33,075 bases of DNA, from IMG/VR virus record IMGVR_UViG_3300037963_000506, positions 1-33,075 of that record, one strand, 5' to 3'. The DNA is from a virus. Positions within the stretch are counted from its first letter, which is position 1. Every line of letters starts with the position of its first letter. Made by a program: the position numbers and the translations under genes. The notes under the pieces were generated by a model. The model worked only from the letters and a program-made list of their open reading frames with translations. It did no database searches and was not told where the DNA came from. Below are positions 23,179 through 31,337 of this stretch, one piece after another.

Positions 23179-23284
23179 TCTTTACTCTCTTTCTTAAAAC
23201 TTTGTTTCTTTCTTTATTTTTTATTTTTTGTAGAGAAGATTTTTCTTTCTCTTTTAATATCTTTACAAGCTCGTCAAATTTCAT
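23171..23284 (-). CDS. lysine-rich mini-protein (37 aa)
   Basis: This gene starts in an ATGA overlap at 23281-23284 and ends eight bases inside the fibre gene. The product begins MKFDELVKILKEKEKSSLQK and is a single, strongly basic helix (about 13 Lys and 3 Arg of 37). Its end carries the AAGAGAG that serves as fibre ribosome binding site, so it may mainly couple translation to the fibre. It could be a peptide chaperone or DNA contact, but there is no evidence for either. Confidence 0.4.
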   Translation of the reverse strand: MKFDELVKILKEKEKSSLQKIKNKERNKVLRKRVKNG

Positions 23285-23421
23285 TTACCTTGTCCAACAT
23301 AACGTTTAAAGTTTCTACGTTTCTGTTTATTCTTAGGTCTTGATCTAACAGATTGTCCAATCGAAGTTCTTTTCTTAGGACCAGGTACGTGTGCTGAATA
23401 TGATTTTGCTTTTTTTGCCAT
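23281..23421 (-). CDS. basic mini-protein (46 aa)
   Basis: Starts in a TAATG overlap at 23421. The product, MAKKAKSYSAHVPGPKKRTS..., continues SIGQSVRSRPKNKQKRRNFK and ends YVGQGK. It has about 17 basic residues of 46, no acidic ones, and is probably disordered. Such proteins may bind nucleic acid or capsid interiors. Coupled to the genes on both sides. Confidence 0.45.
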   Translation of the reverse strand: MAKKAKSYSAHVPGPKKRTSIGQSVRSRPKNKQKRRNFKRYVGQGK

Positions 23422-23594
23422 TAATTAGGTATTGGTGTACCACTAAATACAGTACCCACTGCTTGTTCTAATCGAAGGTTTGATCCTTCTTCCATTAATA
23501 AATATGTTCTATCTTCTAATTGCAAGACATCATTAGGCACATCTGTCCTACGATCACGATAACGATCTTGTCCTCTAATAGAAAATCTTTTCAT
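23421..23594 (-). CDS. small protein (57 aa) before the basic mini-genes
   Basis: ATG 23594 begins directly after the previous gene's stop region. The product begins MKRFSIRGQDRYRDRRTDVP and continues with QLEDRTYLLMEEGSNLRLEQ, ending GTPIPN. The first 20 residues are Arg-rich and the rest is acidic and beta-like. Position between decoration and fibre genes suggests a virion role. Unknown family. Confidence 0.48.
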   Translation of the reverse strand: MKRFSIRGQDRYRDRRTDVPNDVLQLEDRTYLLMEEGSNLRLEQAVGTVFSGTPIPN

Positions 23595-23891
23595 CTATTG
23601 TGTTACTTCAGTAACTCTTGCAGTTCCAGTAACAGATCCTACTCTTAGAAATGCTACTTTAGTACCTGGAGTAACTCTAAAATACTCAGGTGTATATGCA
23701 GGTACAATTAAACTTGATGCAGCAGCAGTTGGTGCAGAACCAAACTCTACATAAGCATCTACTGTACATACAATTCTAACTTCTCTAGTTTCACTTTGGA
23801 ATGCTGTGCTGTTTGCAGCAGAAGAATCAGCAACGGCTACTGTGTGATTTGTGTCTACTTTAAATGTAGTTGGGCTTTTTGTTGTTGTCAT
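23595..23891 (-). CDS. small beta-rich head protein, paralog of the next gene
   Basis: A 98-residue protein with SSAANSTAFQSETREVRIVC, VDAYVEFGSAPTA, and YFRVTPGTKVAFLRVG..VTEVTQ. The upstream neighbour (23894-24166) shares the same order of motifs: SSAANSSA, VRFIRVYATTDCFITIS, EVFKVTEGQIVSAIR and ISELTE. The shared architecture shows an old duplication. The place directly after the major capsid gene is that of capsid decoration, cement or head-fibre proteins, which would fit a beta-sandwich of about 95 residues. GGAG lies seven bases before the ATG. Confidence 0.6.
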   Translation of the reverse strand: MTTTKSPTTFKVDTNHTVAVADSSAANSTAFQSETREVRIVCTVDAYVEFGSAPTAAASSLIVPAYTPEYFRVTPGTKVAFLRVGSVTGTARVTEVTQ

Positions 23892-23893
23892 AT

Positions 23894-24166
23894 TTACTCC
23901 GTTAGTTCTGAAATATACAATGAACCATCAGCTGATGATCTAATAGCAGATACAATCTGACCTTCAGTAACTTTGAATACTTCATAATCTTTTGCAGCTA
24001 TTGGTGTTGCAGCACTAGTTGCTGTAACAGCTGGATTACTTATAGTGATAAAACAATCAGTCGTTGCATATACTCTAATAAATCTTACATGATCTGAAAT
24101 AGCAGAACTATTTGCAGCGCTTGATGTGTAGTCTACTTTTTTTACTACTCCACTTAATCTATACAT
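23894..24166 (-). CDS. small beta-rich head protein (probable decoration protein)
   Basis: A 90-residue protein beginning MYRLSGVVKKVDYTSSAANS. It is the first of the two paralogs behind the major capsid gene and is separated from it by 49 bases that hold a strong C(UUCG)G hairpin. AAAGGAAAG precedes the ATG. The two paralogs could form different positions on the capsid surface or a head-completion ring. I cannot choose between decoration and head-tail connector from sequence alone. Confidence 0.58.
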   Translation of the reverse strand: MYRLSGVVKKVDYTSSAANSSAISDHVRFIRVYATTDCFITISNPAVTATSAATPIAAKDYEVFKVTEGQIVSAIRSSADGSLYISELTE

Positions 24167-24185
24167 AATACTTTCCTTTAATAGA

Positions 24186-24205
24186 GGGGAGACCGAAGCC
24201 TCCCC
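24186..24205 (-). terminator. C(UUCG)G hairpin after the capsid gene
   Basis: Read on the - strand, GGGGAGGC-TTCG-GTCTCCCC forms eight pairs (one G-U) capped by the very stable C(UUCG)G tetraloop. It begins ten bases after the capsid stop. The following TCTATTAAAGG has no run of U, so full rho-independent termination is unlikely; partial termination or protection of the capsid mRNA 3' end is more plausible. This is the clearest single hairpin within the late operon. Confidence 0.7.
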
Positions 24206-24215
24206 CTAATTATAA

Positions 24216-25163
24216 TTACTGATTAATATCAGCAATAATGCCGTGTGCGGCTTCGTTTCTCATTTCGAGAGTGTACTCAACTAAAAGTTGTTTCTTCTCA
24301 GAGTCACCAGTCTTTGCAAGATCAGCAACTTGGAAGTCTCTTAGATAAGCAGTTGCAGCCATATCAGACTGTAGTAAGAAAACATGTTTCTCAGCAGTCG
24401 TAGCCATAACTCTATTTGGAACAACTTGAATGTCTCCAAAGTCTGAGCTATAAACATCAATAGCAGCATATTCAGTTCTTGATTCAGCTGGACCAAAACG
24501 AGTAGTGTTCGCATTAAATCCAGAAATCACTTGTTTAACTGAAGGTGGAACTACCAATAGATCCAAATCGCCACCAGAAACATAAACGTCTTCAATAGCA
24601 GCTTTTAGGATTGTCTCAGTAAGGTCTCTGTCATCACCACCATTAGGTAAGTCAGTTCCTCCACCAGTTGACATTGAACCAGTAGCACCTACGCTACCAT
24701 TTGTTGCAATCCAAGCAGGTAAAGAACCTAAAGCTCTAGCAGCAGTTGCTGATCCAACAGCAGCTACTTGACCTTCGATAAGAGCAAACTCCATATCTTT
24801 TTTAAGTTCTTTTGATTTCTTAGCAATTTGATATGCCATTTCGTCAGCTCTACCAGCAGCGTCAACAGCACTTTGAGTTCCTGATAAAGCAATTACTTTG
24901 TCAGAAATTTGTGTAAAGTTTTGCGCTCTAGTAGTAGCAGTCATAGCATCAACAGTTGCATCGTCACCTTCAATTACTTTGTTAGCACCAGGTGCAGCTA
25001 ATGAATCTAATTGCCATTCATGCTTAGTTGCTTTAGCGACAGTTCTAGGTATCGCTGAAAGTATAGGAGTATCTTCAGGGCTGATATTGTAAATAACATC
25101 CACTAAATCTTCTCTTATACCAGTTGTGTCGTACGTATCGTACAAGTTGGTTGGTTGTGCCAT
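24216..25163 (-). CDS. major capsid protein, SU10-like
   Basis: The 315-residue protein begins MAQPTNLYDTYDTTGIREDL and continues with VDVIYNISPEDTPILSAIPR, KHEWQLDSLAAPG, and a middle part with an FTQISDKVIALSGTQ strand. It ends LVEYTLEMRNEAAHGIIADI. These blocks match the SU10-type (DUF5309) HK97-fold capsid family: an E-loop strand, spine helix and P-domain order. It is preceded by AAGGAGG, the best ribosome binding site in the window, in line with a need for several hundred copies. Scaffold and portal genes directly upstream confirm the assignment. Confidence 0.85.
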   Translation of the reverse strand: MAQPTNLYDTYDTTGIREDLVDVIYNISPEDTPILSAIPRTVAKATKHEWQLDSLAAPGANKVIEGDDATVDAMTATTRAQNFTQISDKVIALSGTQSAVDAAGRADEMAYQIAKKSKELKKDMEFALIEGQVAAVGSATAARALGSLPAWIATNGSVGATGSMSTGGGTDLPNGGDDRDLTETILKAAIEDVYVSGGDLDLLVVPPSVKQVISGFNANTTRFGPAESRTEYAAIDVYSSDFGDIQVVPNRVMATTAEKHVFLLQSDMAATAYLRDFQVADLAKTGDSEKKQLLVEYTLEMRNEAAHGIIADINQ

Positions 25164-25182
25164 AAGGCCTCCTTATTTTTAA

Positions 25183-26181
25183 TTAGAGAAAGTCTTTAAA
25201 AATCTTGGCAGCATCTTTTACTTGACCAGACTTTTTAAGACGACTTAGTTTATCTCGTCTAAGTCTTGCAGCTTCATCAGCTTTTGTTTTAGCAACGCCA
25301 GCTTTAACAACTTTAGGAGCTTTAGCAACTTTCTTTGTAACTTTAGGATTTGCTTTTCTTAACTTATCATAAGTCATAGCATCTTTAATTAACAAGACTT
25401 GTCTTGAATCATAAATACTATTGATCTCTTGATCGCTATAACCAACACCTGATAGATATCTTCTCATATCAGATTTCATTTTAGTAGCTTTAGCAGGATC
25501 AGCAAAGTCAGGTATCAAGGTAGCAATCTTATTTTGTTGCTCCTGGATATATTTTTGAAACTCTTGCATTTGATTAGCTTTAGTTTCTTCCTGGATCATG
25601 TTTAAGTTTTCAGCACGCTTTCGCATTTTATGTTCTAGTCGTGCAGCTTCAACAGGATCATCTTCATAAAGTCTTTCAAAGTCTATATTGCTATATTCTC
25701 TTTGAAGTTCTTGTTGTGCCATTGTTGTTAAATCATTTAACTTAGACAATTTTTGGTTAATCTCAGATTGAGATTGTTGCAATAGATCGTTGTACTTTGA
25801 TTTCTCTAAAGACAATTCTGATGTTTTGCGTGTATAATCAGCTTCTCGTTGATACCCTCGAAGTAGTTCATCAAGGGTGACCTCCATTTCGTTACCATCA
25901 ACTTTGACAACGTATGCAGGTTCCTCTGAACTTTCATTAATATCTTCTTGAGCTTCTATTTCCAAAGGTTGTTCTGTAAGTTCTTCAGTTTCCTGATTCA
26001 TATACGGAACATCACTTGGATTAACTGTTTCATCAACAGCTTCTTCTTCAACTTTTTCAGTTACTTCTTCAGCAACTTCAGTTGGTTGTTCTTCTTTTGT
26101 TTCAGCAGGTTTAGTTTCTCCAGTCATAAGACCTCTGATAACTTGACCAGCATCAATCACATTCATAGCTTCATCAGCCAT
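25183..26181 (-). CDS. capsid scaffolding protein
   Basis: The 332-residue protein is highly charged. Residues about 20-90 are Glu/Thr/Pro-rich and disordered; VKVDGNEMEVTLDELLRGYQ (92-111) is a short conserved domain common to this protein in marine phages; and 120-230 is a long helical coiled coil. The C-terminal 60 residues are lysine-rich (KKVAKAPKVVKAGVAKTKAD), as expected for binding the capsid interior. AAAGGAG precedes the ATG. Position between portal and major capsid genes is the classical scaffold slot. Confidence 0.75.
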   Translation of the reverse strand: MADEAMNVIDAGQVIRGLMTGETKPAETKEEQPTEVAEEVTEKVEEEAVDETVNPSDVPYMNQETEELTEQPLEIEAQEDINESSEEPAYVVKVDGNEMEVTLDELLRGYQREADYTRKTSELSLEKSKYNDLLQQSQSEINQKLSKLNDLTTMAQQELQREYSNIDFERLYEDDPVEAARLEHKMRKRAENLNMIQEETKANQMQEFQKYIQEQQNKIATLIPDFADPAKATKMKSDMRRYLSGVGYSDQEINSIYDSRQVLLIKDAMTYDKLRKANPKVTKKVAKAPKVVKAGVAKTKADEAARLRRDKLSRLKKSGQVKDAAKIFKDFL

Positions 26182-26232
26182 AGTTCACTCCTTTGTGGTT
26201 AGTGTTATGTTAGCACTCCAGGATGGGTGGTG

Positions 26233-26493
26233 CTATTTCTTGCGAAGATCTTGTAATTGTTTCTCTGCAAGTTTCCCAGTCTCCATAACAGTACGGAGAT
26301 GGTTTTCAACTTTACCTAATATTTGGTATGCAAGATAAATAGAAAATCTACCTTTGTCATCCGTAGGTGTAGTTTGAAATATTGCTTCTTCATAAGATTT
26401 CTTTAGTGTATCTAAAGTTTCTTTGAATAAATCGTTTTCTAAAACTTCCTTGGCTCTTGTGCCTCTATTAGTCTCTTTGTGGAGATCCGACAT
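26233..26493 (-). CDS. small portal-linked helical protein
   Basis: An 86-residue protein beginning MSDLHKETNRGTRAKEVLEN, with LFKETLDTLKKSYEEAIFQT, and ending HLRTVMETGKLAEKQLQDLR. The pattern (KEvLEN.lFkE....l...Y..a.......hL..v...GklA..QL) recurs next to portal genes in marine podoviruses. It overlaps the portal end by 26 bases. It may help portal or scaffold assembly; no mechanism is known to me. Confidence 0.65.
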   Translation of the reverse strand: MSDLHKETNRGTRAKEVLENDLFKETLDTLKKSYEEAIFQTTPTDDKGRFSIYLAYQILGKVENHLRTVMETGKLAEKQLQDLRKK

Positions 26494-28663
26494 TTATTTG
26501 TACTTCTGCCTCAGGTTGTTCTGGTTGTAATAATTCTTTAGTTGTAGCATCTAAAAGTTGTTTATTAGTATCACTAATACCTTTCATTTCTAATGCTTCA
26601 CGCCTAATTGCTTTCTCATCTATATCAGCTTTGTATTTTAATTCAAGCTCTTTTGCTTTTGTTTCAAAGTCTAATATCATTTTCTGATATTTTAGTTCCA
26701 TCTCACGCATTCTATTTTCATAGTTCATCTGAGCTTCAGCTGCTTTTTGTTGTGTTTGAATTTGAGAAACTTTTTCGAACTCTGTTTGTTGAGGTTGTTT
26801 TGGTGGCATTTGTTGCATACCTAATGCTGGTTCTGTAAAGTATGAACCTACATCTTTTAGTCCTGCATTTTCAATAATGCGAGCCAATGTATTATAAATG
26901 TTTTGTAAGTTTACGATTGGGCCTTGTGCAGATCCTTGAAGTTTAATTGCTTCAAGTTGTCTACCAAGAATAGCATTTAATATTTGTAATTGTTGATCTC
27001 TAGATCCTGTACCTAATCCTACATGAATAGTAACATTACATCTATCTCTCCATTCCATAGGATTCATAGGAATAAAATTATTTCTAATTTTAACAATACG
27101 TTGTTTATCTTGATACTTAACAACTAATTCAAATATCTTTTTGAATATATCTTTAACACCAGTCTCAGCAAATACTCTTGCAATTAATTCTAATCTCATT
27201 TGTGATTGAGATAGAATAGTATTAATACCAGTAGCAGTTTTATTTAATGTATCAGTATCCATACCCTGATTGTATTTAGTAACACCACTACGTTCTTCTT
27301 TAATGGTATCAAGGTAAGTTAATAATGGAAATGCTTGGTTGCTTAGTGTTTGATTTTGTAAAGGCATCATAACTTGTCCAGGTGCGCCCTTTGTTCTTAC
27401 AACTCCGCCCGGTCGGTTTGTTAAAAGATCATCAAGATTAACCTGACCATCCATCACAGCAACTCTGTTATTGTTTGTTAGATACATATTATCTAGTACC
27501 TGACGCATCACAGTAGATTTAATTAATTGAATGTCCTCTACTAACTCTGCAACAGATCTACCATGGAATCTATGTGGAACAATAATAGGTGTTAATGAAC
27601 AAAAAGGATGAGAATCAACAGCAACATTATCAAGAATAGTATATCCACTATCACCAGCAGAAGTTATCTTTCTAAGTTCTGCAACTCCATCACCATCAAC
27701 ATCCATTCTAATATAAGATTCATAAACAATTACTTCTTCAGTAGATGCATCACCTACTGTTCTATCATAATCATCATCTACATTTCTGTATCTTGTGCTG
27801 CGTTCTGAGTTATATTGTTCTTTGTTTTCACTTGGTAGTGAATAAACTTTATCATAATCAAAGCCCATTTCAATTAATGCACTACGAGTAGTTGGAACTC
27901 TATGACACATAAAGTTTGCATCAGCTAATGATTTAGCTTGGCGTTCAATTAAAAATTCTTCAGGTGGTATTGGTTCTATTTTAACTTTACCAAATGTTTG
28001 TTTTCTAGTTATGACAACATCATGTAGTTTAGGTGTTGGAACTTTGTTAAGTTCATCTCTCATCAATGATGCTTGTAAAGAATCTTCTTGTTCTGCTAGT
28101 ACATCTTCTGCTTTTGATTTTTGTTCTAGGAATGTTTCATCTTCGTACTCAGTATGTTCTTTTACTTCAACGCCATCTTCATCAACAAGCATTGTAAATT
28201 CATCATCAGATAACTTCTCATAAGTTTCTCTTTCAATTTTTTCAGAGTTATCCCAATATACTTTACAAATACCATTCTTTTGTAGCAATGCATCTTTGAA
28301 CATTGAGTATAGAACAGTAAAGCCTTCGTTATCTTTATTAAAAATATGATTAAGATAATCAGTTGCTTGTTCAGCAATCATAATATCTTCTTGTGAAACA
28401 GGTTCTACCTTGACTACATTATCACTTGCAGTAAATATTCTAAGTAATGGTGGTAAGATTGATTCAATAGTATCAGCTACATCAGTAGATACTACTTGTG
28501 ATCTACCTTCTACTTCATTACCAAATGCTTCACCAAAATAATATTCATTAGCTTTACGTCTAGATTCTGTTAATTCAGAAGAATAAAATCCATAACTATT
28601 TTTAATATGATCTCCTAAAATACCTGAGATTACATACTCGTCTAGTGGTTTACCTTTTGCCAT
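26468..28663 (-). CDS. portal protein, P22-type
   Basis: I use ATG 28663, preceded by AAGGAA; a longer frame would overlap the terminase stop without its own ribosome binding site. The 731-residue product fits the long P22 portal class rather than the T7 one (about 535). It contains RIFTASDNVVKVEPVSQEDI, the conserved MDVDGDGVAEL at about 320-330, and KYNQGMDTDTLNKTATGINT. The C-terminal region at roughly 625-700 is a long coiled coil (KAAEAQMNYENRMREMELKY), as expected for a barrel. The dodecameric ring is the DNA gate and motor docking site. Confidence 0.85.
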   Translation of the reverse strand: MAKGKPLDEYVISGILGDHIKNSYGFYSSELTESRRKANEYYFGEAFGNEVEGRSQVVSTDVADTIESILPPLLRIFTASDNVVKVEPVSQEDIMIAEQATDYLNHIFNKDNEGFTVLYSMFKDALLQKNGICKVYWDNSEKIERETYEKLSDDEFTMLVDEDGVEVKEHTEYEDETFLEQKSKAEDVLAEQEDSLQASLMRDELNKVPTPKLHDVVITRKQTFGKVKIEPIPPEEFLIERQAKSLADANFMCHRVPTTRSALIEMGFDYDKVYSLPSENKEQYNSERSTRYRNVDDDYDRTVGDASTEEVIVYESYIRMDVDGDGVAELRKITSAGDSGYTILDNVAVDSHPFCSLTPIIVPHRFHGRSVAELVEDIQLIKSTVMRQVLDNMYLTNNNRVAVMDGQVNLDDLLTNRPGGVVRTKGAPGQVMMPLQNQTLSNQAFPLLTYLDTIKEERSGVTKYNQGMDTDTLNKTATGINTILSQSQMRLELIARVFAETGVKDIFKKIFELVVKYQDKQRIVKIRNNFIPMNPMEWRDRCNVTIHVGLGTGSRDQQLQILNAILGRQLEAIKLQGSAQGPIVNLQNIYNTLARIIENAGLKDVGSYFTEPALGMQQMPPKQPQQTEFEKVSQIQTQQKAAEAQMNYENRMREMELKYQKMILDFETKAKELELKYKADIDEKAIRREALEMKGISDTNKQLLDATTKELLQPEQPEAEVQINVGSPQRD

Positions 28664-28671
28664 ATATTTCC

Positions 28672-29931
28672 TTAAACTATATATCTTGTATCTACACTCA
28701 TGGGTTGAGTCCAATCAGTTCTTGTTGGGCCATCAACAACACAGCCATATCGAAATGCATCTGCAGCATGTGAACTCCAATCGTGTAGGGGTTTATTTTT
28801 AAATGTTTGCATTCTATCGTCAAACTGTTTTCGATATTGTCGCAAACAATCAATACCATATTTACATCTGTTTTTATCAAACCAACAGTTATCTAAATTA
28901 TTTCTCACAGCTTCTATACCATGATCTACTTCTAATCGAGGACATACTTCAAAGTCTAATCCAAGATCATAAGCAACTTCTAACCTGGACTTACCAGTAC
29001 CAAGTTCTCTTGTTGTAATATCGTGTGGGCCAATATGTCTACCATAATTATATCCCTTATCTCTAAGAACTGTAGCATAATGTCCAAGTGATTCACCTGA
29101 TGTTTCATAATAATCAATGAGTCTTACTTCTTCACCAGTTCGTTGTGCAAACCAAATAGAAGTTGAATCACCTATTCCTAAATCCCACCATGTTTCTACA
29201 TCCAGGTTGGGATCATAATCTACTTCTGTAATCCTATTTTCTCTTTCAGCTTTTTGAATTTGTTTACCATAGTAAGCACCAGAGACCGCAGCTTGAAAAC
29301 TACACTCATACTCCTGCTCAAATTGATCTTCTGGCATAGTTTCTCTAGCAGATTCCAGTTCTTCAGCTGAGATAATTTCTGTTTCACTTGCTCTATATAA
29401 TTGTGCATACCAATCCTTTCCTGTTCTTTTTGCAAAATCATAAACATCCCAGAACTGATTATGTCCCATTGGAGTTCCAATAAAGATTACATAACCAAGT
29501 TTATCTGACACAGCTGGTCTAACAACTTCTGTCCATGTTCTAGGAGACATCAATGCAAACTCATCCATGCATACGCCATCAAACCCCAATCCTCTAAGAG
29601 CATCAGGATTATCAGAGCCAAAGATTTGAACTCTTGATCCATTCCATAGATCAACTTTAAGTTCAGTTTCGTGACGCTTGCCACCAAGTTTCATTAAGGG
29701 TTCCGTATATTCTTTTAAATAGTCGTAAGCGACTGCCTTACCCTGGCGATAGGTTGGTGCTATATACGCCAATCTTGCATTTTGCTTTTCACACGCAGTC
29801 ATAATTAAATGATTGATTGCAAATACTGTTTTACCAAATCTGCGGTGACAGCAAATAACATTAAATCTTTTTAGTTCGTTATGAATTTTTTCCTGTAAAG
29901 GCCGAGGTTCATAAGGTATATCTATTTGCAT
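28672..29931 (-). CDS. terL: terminase large subunit
   Basis: The 419-residue ATPase-nuclease has Walker A HRRFGKT (29-35), Walker B VCMDE (120-124), a coupling GTP (152-154), and a C-terminal RNase H-like nuclease with acidic residues D250 and D255 (WWDLGIGDS), D304 and D391 (HAADAFRYG). The protein pumps DNA into the procapsid and cuts the concatemer. It starts one base inside the lysozyme stop (TAATG). All motifs needed for activity are intact. The cos or pac type cannot be told from the sequence alone. Confidence 0.93.
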   Translation of the reverse strand: MQIDIPYEPRPLQEKIHNELKRFNVICCHRRFGKTVFAINHLIMTACEKQNARLAYIAPTYRQGKAVAYDYLKEYTEPLMKLGGKRHETELKVDLWNGSRVQIFGSDNPDALRGLGFDGVCMDEFALMSPRTWTEVVRPAVSDKLGYVIFIGTPMGHNQFWDVYDFAKRTGKDWYAQLYRASETEIISAEELESARETMPEDQFEQEYECSFQAAVSGAYYGKQIQKAERENRITEVDYDPNLDVETWWDLGIGDSTSIWFAQRTGEEVRLIDYYETSGESLGHYATVLRDKGYNYGRHIGPHDITTRELGTGKSRLEVAYDLGLDFEVCPRLEVDHGIEAVRNNLDNCWFDKNRCKYGIDCLRQYRKQFDDRMQTFKNKPLHDWSSHAADAFRYGCVVDGPTRTDWTQPMSVDTRYIV

Positions 29932-30458
29932 TAATTGTTTAAAGTTTCTGCATCCATTAATACTTCAGCTAGTGTATTAGCTCTATTAGGTGTTTGCTTT
30001 GCAAACTTAGAATCTAATAATTCTTCTGCTGCTAATTTATAATTTCTATCTTTTAATGCATCAAGCATTTTTTTAAAACCTAAAGTTCCTTTTTTTCCCA
30101 TTTGAAAATTCATTTCAACTAAAACTCCAAATGCTTCAGGACTAATTGAATCTTCATCTATTATAGACTTTGCATTATTTAATGCCTTATCAAAATCTTT
30201 ATCATACAAATTAAGTAATCCTTCTATACTAGTTGGAATTTTTTCACCTTTGATTACTTTATGTCCAACTCCTACAGTTTCATTTCCAAGTGTATCTAAA
30301 TAAACATTTTGTCTAAAACCTTCATGTTCTTTTATTCTATCTTTAACTGCACTATACGGATCAGAATTATTTGTTATTGTTAGTAAACCTTCTGATCTAA
30401 TATCATCAACTGCTTGAGCTTTATTACTAGGTAGCAAAGCAAGTAATCCTTCCAGCAT
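29931..30458 (-). CDS. T4-type lysozyme (GH24)
   Basis: I place the start at ATG 30458, one base past the TerS stop, with AAAGAAATAAC in front. The 175-residue product has the catalytic triad spacing of T4 lysozyme: E46 (IKEHEGF), D55 (YLDTLG) and T61 (TVGVGH), with steps of 9 and 6 residues exactly as E11-D20-T26 in T4. It hydrolyses peptidoglycan. A short N-terminal stretch (about 37 residues, MLEGLLALLPSN...) precedes the domain; it could be a weak export signal or a linker. The gene lies between TerS and TerL, not beside the holin. Confidence 0.85.
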   Translation of the reverse strand: MLEGLLALLPSNKAQAVDDIRSEGLLTITNNSDPYSAVKDRIKEHEGFRQNVYLDTLGNETVGVGHKVIKGEKIPTSIEGLLNLYDKDFDKALNNAKSIIDEDSISPEAFGVLVEMNFQMGKKGTLGFKKMLDALKDRNYKLAAEELLDSKFAKQTPNRANTLAEVLMDAETLNN

Positions 30459-30459
30459 G

Positions 30460-30747
30460 TTATTTCTTTTTTCTCCAGCCAATAGTAACAGTAACAGGCT
30501 TATCATCATCACCTTGCAAAGTTTTAGTAACAGATGATAGTTTAGAATGGACATATGGTGCTGACTCCTTTGCAGCCCACATCTTCTTTTCGACAGAAAC
30601 CTGTGGGTTATTCAATAGGTTTAACATATACTTTAATGGTGTTGTTTGACCTTTACCTAGTTTAGCATCTAAGCGTTCTTGTTTTGTTCCAGCTGTAACT
30701 CCTACAGGTCTACCTGCACCTTTACGTTTTCCTCCGTGGCCAGCCAT
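30460..30747 (-). CDS. terS: terminase small subunit-like
   Basis: The 95-residue protein begins MAGHGGKRKGAGRPVGVTAG and contains PLKYMLNLLNNPQVS, then KMWAAKESAPYVHSKLSSV. The GGxRKGAGRP start and the AA..aAPYVH.KL helix are typical of small terminase subunits in T7/marine podoviruses, which recognise the packaging site and stimulate TerL. It is shorter than many TerS proteins (about 130-180 residues), so part of the recognition domain may be minimal. TAATG overlap with the upstream gene. Confidence 0.72.
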   Translation of the reverse strand: MAGHGGKRKGAGRPVGVTAGTKQERLDAKLGKGQTTPLKYMLNLLNNPQVSVEKKMWAAKESAPYVHSKLSSVTKTLQGDDDKPVTVTIGWRKKK

Positions 30748-31055
30748 TATATTAACCCTGTTAAGTTTGCCAATAACATTTTTCTTAAATTCATTGGTGT
30801 AGATTTTAATTGTGGTTGACTCATTTGTTGCCTTTGCATACCCATTGGTTGAATTGTTTGTGCATTAGGCATATTCATTGGCATTTGTGGTTTCATGTAA
30901 GGTGATAAATCTTTTGGCCCAACTCTTACGCCAAATATCTTTTCAATATCCTCATTAGTTTTAACATCCATACCATCAAAGCGTGAACCTGGACTAACAA
31001 CTTTATTGTTTTCTAGTGTAGCAACTTCTTTGTCTACTGTTAAAAATTTCATCAT
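30747..31055 (-). CDS. hypothetical protein with Met/Pro/Gln-rich linker
   Basis: A 102-residue protein. The first half is folded (FLTVDKEVATLENNKVVSPG, GRFDGMDVKTNEDI-like), followed by a low-complexity linker rich in Met, Pro, Asn and Gln (about residues 52-83) and a short helix MNLRKMLLANLTGLI at the end. This recalls scaffold or adaptor peptides joined by a flexible tether. It starts 15 bases after a DUF6321-like gene and overlaps TerS as TAATG. Function unknown. Confidence 0.52.
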   Translation of the reverse strand: MMKFLTVDKEVATLENNKVVSPGSRFDGMDVKTNEDIEKIFGVRVGPKDLSPYMKPQMPMNMPNAQTIQPMGMQRQQMSQPQLKSTPMNLRKMLLANLTGLI

Positions 31056-31070
31056 ATGATTATCCTTTAA

Positions 31071-31337
31071 TTAGCAATTCCAAGCTCTAAGTGATTTATT
31101 AATTCTAGAGTTTGGATCTCTTGCAGTCTTTGCAGAGGTTAATTTCTTTTTCATTCCCTTCATTCTAGCACAGAAGGATGCTCGTCTAGGATTGCCTACC
31201 TTCTTACTAGGAGCTTTGAGGTTACGTTTCTTACCAGTCTTTGTTCTTCCCTTATTGTAAGATGCACGACCTTTGCGATTCAAACCCCCACTAGGGTTCT
31301 TACCTTCTTTACGTTGCCATGCTGGAGTCTTAGCCAT
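31071..31337 (-). CDS. DUF6321-like basic protein
   Basis: The 88-residue protein begins MAKTPAWQRKEGKNPSGGLN, continues RKGRASYNKG, then NPRRASFCARMKGM, and ends SLRAWNC. The order 'TPAW.RkEGKnp.GGLN.kGRasYn...NpRRaSFcARM' is the mark of the DUF6321 family found in marine phages. It is extremely basic and Gly-rich, so nucleic-acid binding is likely. I start at ATG 31337 (GAAGAA ahead), inside the previous gene's last eight bases. Confidence 0.7.
   Translation of the reverse strand: MAKTPAWQRKEGKNPSGGLNRKGRASYNKGRTKTGKKRNLKAPSKKVGNPRRASFCARMKGMKKKLTSAKTARDPNSRINKSLRAWNC

Noticed and set aside
26211-26235. TAGCAC/GTGCTA hairpin before the scaffold gene's upstream neighbour ends
   Set aside because: Only six pairs with a 13-base loop and no T-run; too weak to call a terminator.
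28162-28377. - strand 71-residue frame inside the portal gene (also 28698-28880 and 29220-29480 inside TerL)
   Set aside because: Out-of-frame shadows with many Leu/Ile/Met codons and no ribosome site; the host genes are intact.
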